NCBI GenBank assembly: GCA_001931905.2 | Contig: MSJI02000644.1 | Span: forward strand, 1-64,000 | Source of the DNA: Cladosporium sp. IMV 00045 | Taxonomy: Eukaryota; Ascomycota; Dothideomycetes; Cladosporiales; Cladosporiaceae | DNA length: 64,000 nt | Direction: 5' to 3' | In this document: positions 63,540-64,000 of the stretch, in pieces | How positions within the stretch are numbered: position 1 is the stretch's first letter | Layout: each line of letters starts with the position of its first letter | The notes under the pieces: model-generated | Told to the model about the DNA's origin: nothing | Seen by the model: only the letters and a program-made list of their open reading frames with translations | Databases searched by the model: none | Translations under genes and position numbers: made by a program

Positions 63540-64000
63540 TGACTCCAGTGAAGTTAATGGTTCGGTAAATTTGGTTAAAGTGGTTCGACCGGTTCGGTTT
63601 GGTTGGTTATGGTTCAGGTGCTGACGCTGATCTGGTTGGTTCGGTTCGGAGCCGCTGGTTACCAATGGAAACCAAGGCCCGATCGGGTAACCTCCACGCG
63701 CCAATCATTGATATTGATGGCTGCAGTACGTACCTAAAATACTACCTCGGCTGCGGAATGACGCGCTTTGTTACGCGACCCCTTCGCGTTGGTGGATATC
63801 TTCATACGTGGTAAGCATACTAATGGCGGATCTGGTCTTGAGATAGAGCATTGACATCGTGGGCTATGAGAAGCTGACACTAAAGCAGGTCGCCTTGAAA
63901 AAGACGTGTAAAATGGATATCACAGCGATTACCTAATTAGGAAGTGGTTTCCAATGGTTATTTTGGTTCGTCAGTTTCCACGAAGTGGTTGGTTCGGTTT
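63540..64000. repeat. GGTT/GGTTCGG-rich sequence at the right edge
   Basis: Dense GGTT, GGTTCGG and GGTTTGG words at 63555-63660 and again at 63950-64000, separated by ordinary sequence. It resembles subterminal motif arrays of hAT-type elements; an element may continue past the window. No gene. Confidence 0.4.

Noticed and set aside
1..64000. tRNA and rRNA genes
   Set aside because: None could be recognised by eye on either strand; a tRNAscan-type search was not possible.

Overview
This window reads as chromosomal DNA of a filamentous ascomycete (Pezizomycotina, by inference Dothideomycetes). Genes are interrupted by short introns of about 48-65 nt, mostly GT-AG with two apparent GC-AG introns. 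It carries several gene types typical of such fungi: Zn2Cys6 transcription factors, a caleosin, a Grg1/CCG-1 protein, a CCG-9 trehalose phosphorylase, GRF-type zinc fingers and OrsD/RecQ 'telomere-linked' helicases. It also contains a stretch mutated in the style of repeat-induced point mutation (RIP). The gene-to-transposon ratio is low, as in an accessory or subtelomeric compartment.

Layout. 0-9 kb: a pogo/Fot1 transposase fragment at the left edge, a small ORF, a 5'-truncated LINE tail, dispersed repeat A, a decayed Zn2Cys6 gene, a near-complete Zn2Cys6 gene (4928-7543, minus) broken only by a 4-bp duplication, and a GRF zinc-finger gene broken by a 14-bp duplication. 10-13 kb: the longest copy of an unrecognised acidic multicopy protein, here called family X. 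15-21 kb: an unknown coiled-coil gene with one in-frame TGA, an intact metallophosphoesterase, two divergent nucleotidyltransferase-like genes each with one frame break, a family X 3' fragment and a BTB/POZ gene. 21-23 kb: pieces of an OrsD/RecQ-type element, then an unknown 199-aa ORF. 24.7-30.6 kb: a nearly full-length Tad1-clade LINE. 32-35.6 kb: two more family X copies arranged tail to tail around a nested foldback/MITE structure. 35.6-39.3 kb: a long OrsD/RecQ helicase pseudogene. 39.4-41.2 kb: a complete pogo/Fot1 transposon with TIRs and TA duplication.

43.4-49 kb is the most gene-like part: a Zn2Cys6/DUF3468 regulator, a LINE tail, a short-chain dehydrogenase and a caleosin peroxygenase. 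49.3-51.3 kb is a CpA/TpG-poor, TpA-rich stretch. 52.2-54.8 kb is an internally deleted LINE carrying a 1,285-bp hAT deletion derivative with an exact 8-bp target duplication. 55.3 kb holds a Grg1-like gene. 55.9-57.1 kb holds repeats A and B. 57.3-59.0 kb is a Tc1/mariner element with three TAG stops at probable CAG sites. 59.3-61.5 kb is an intact three-exon trehalose phosphorylase. 62-64 kb is a 362-bp hAT MITE, a Copia gag fragment with a repeat B copy, and GGTT-rich sequence.

The intact host genes (caleosin, Grg1, trehalose phosphorylase, SDR, DUF3468 regulator, metallophosphoesterase) suggest stress and carbon-reserve metabolism, but nothing in the sequence shows them to be one pathway. 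The most notable unexplained item is family X: at least four copies, a long conserved C-terminal region, a shared 3' terminus, and a position just downstream of OrsD/RecQ fragments at two loci. All assignments come from reading motifs and repeats by eye; no database search was run.
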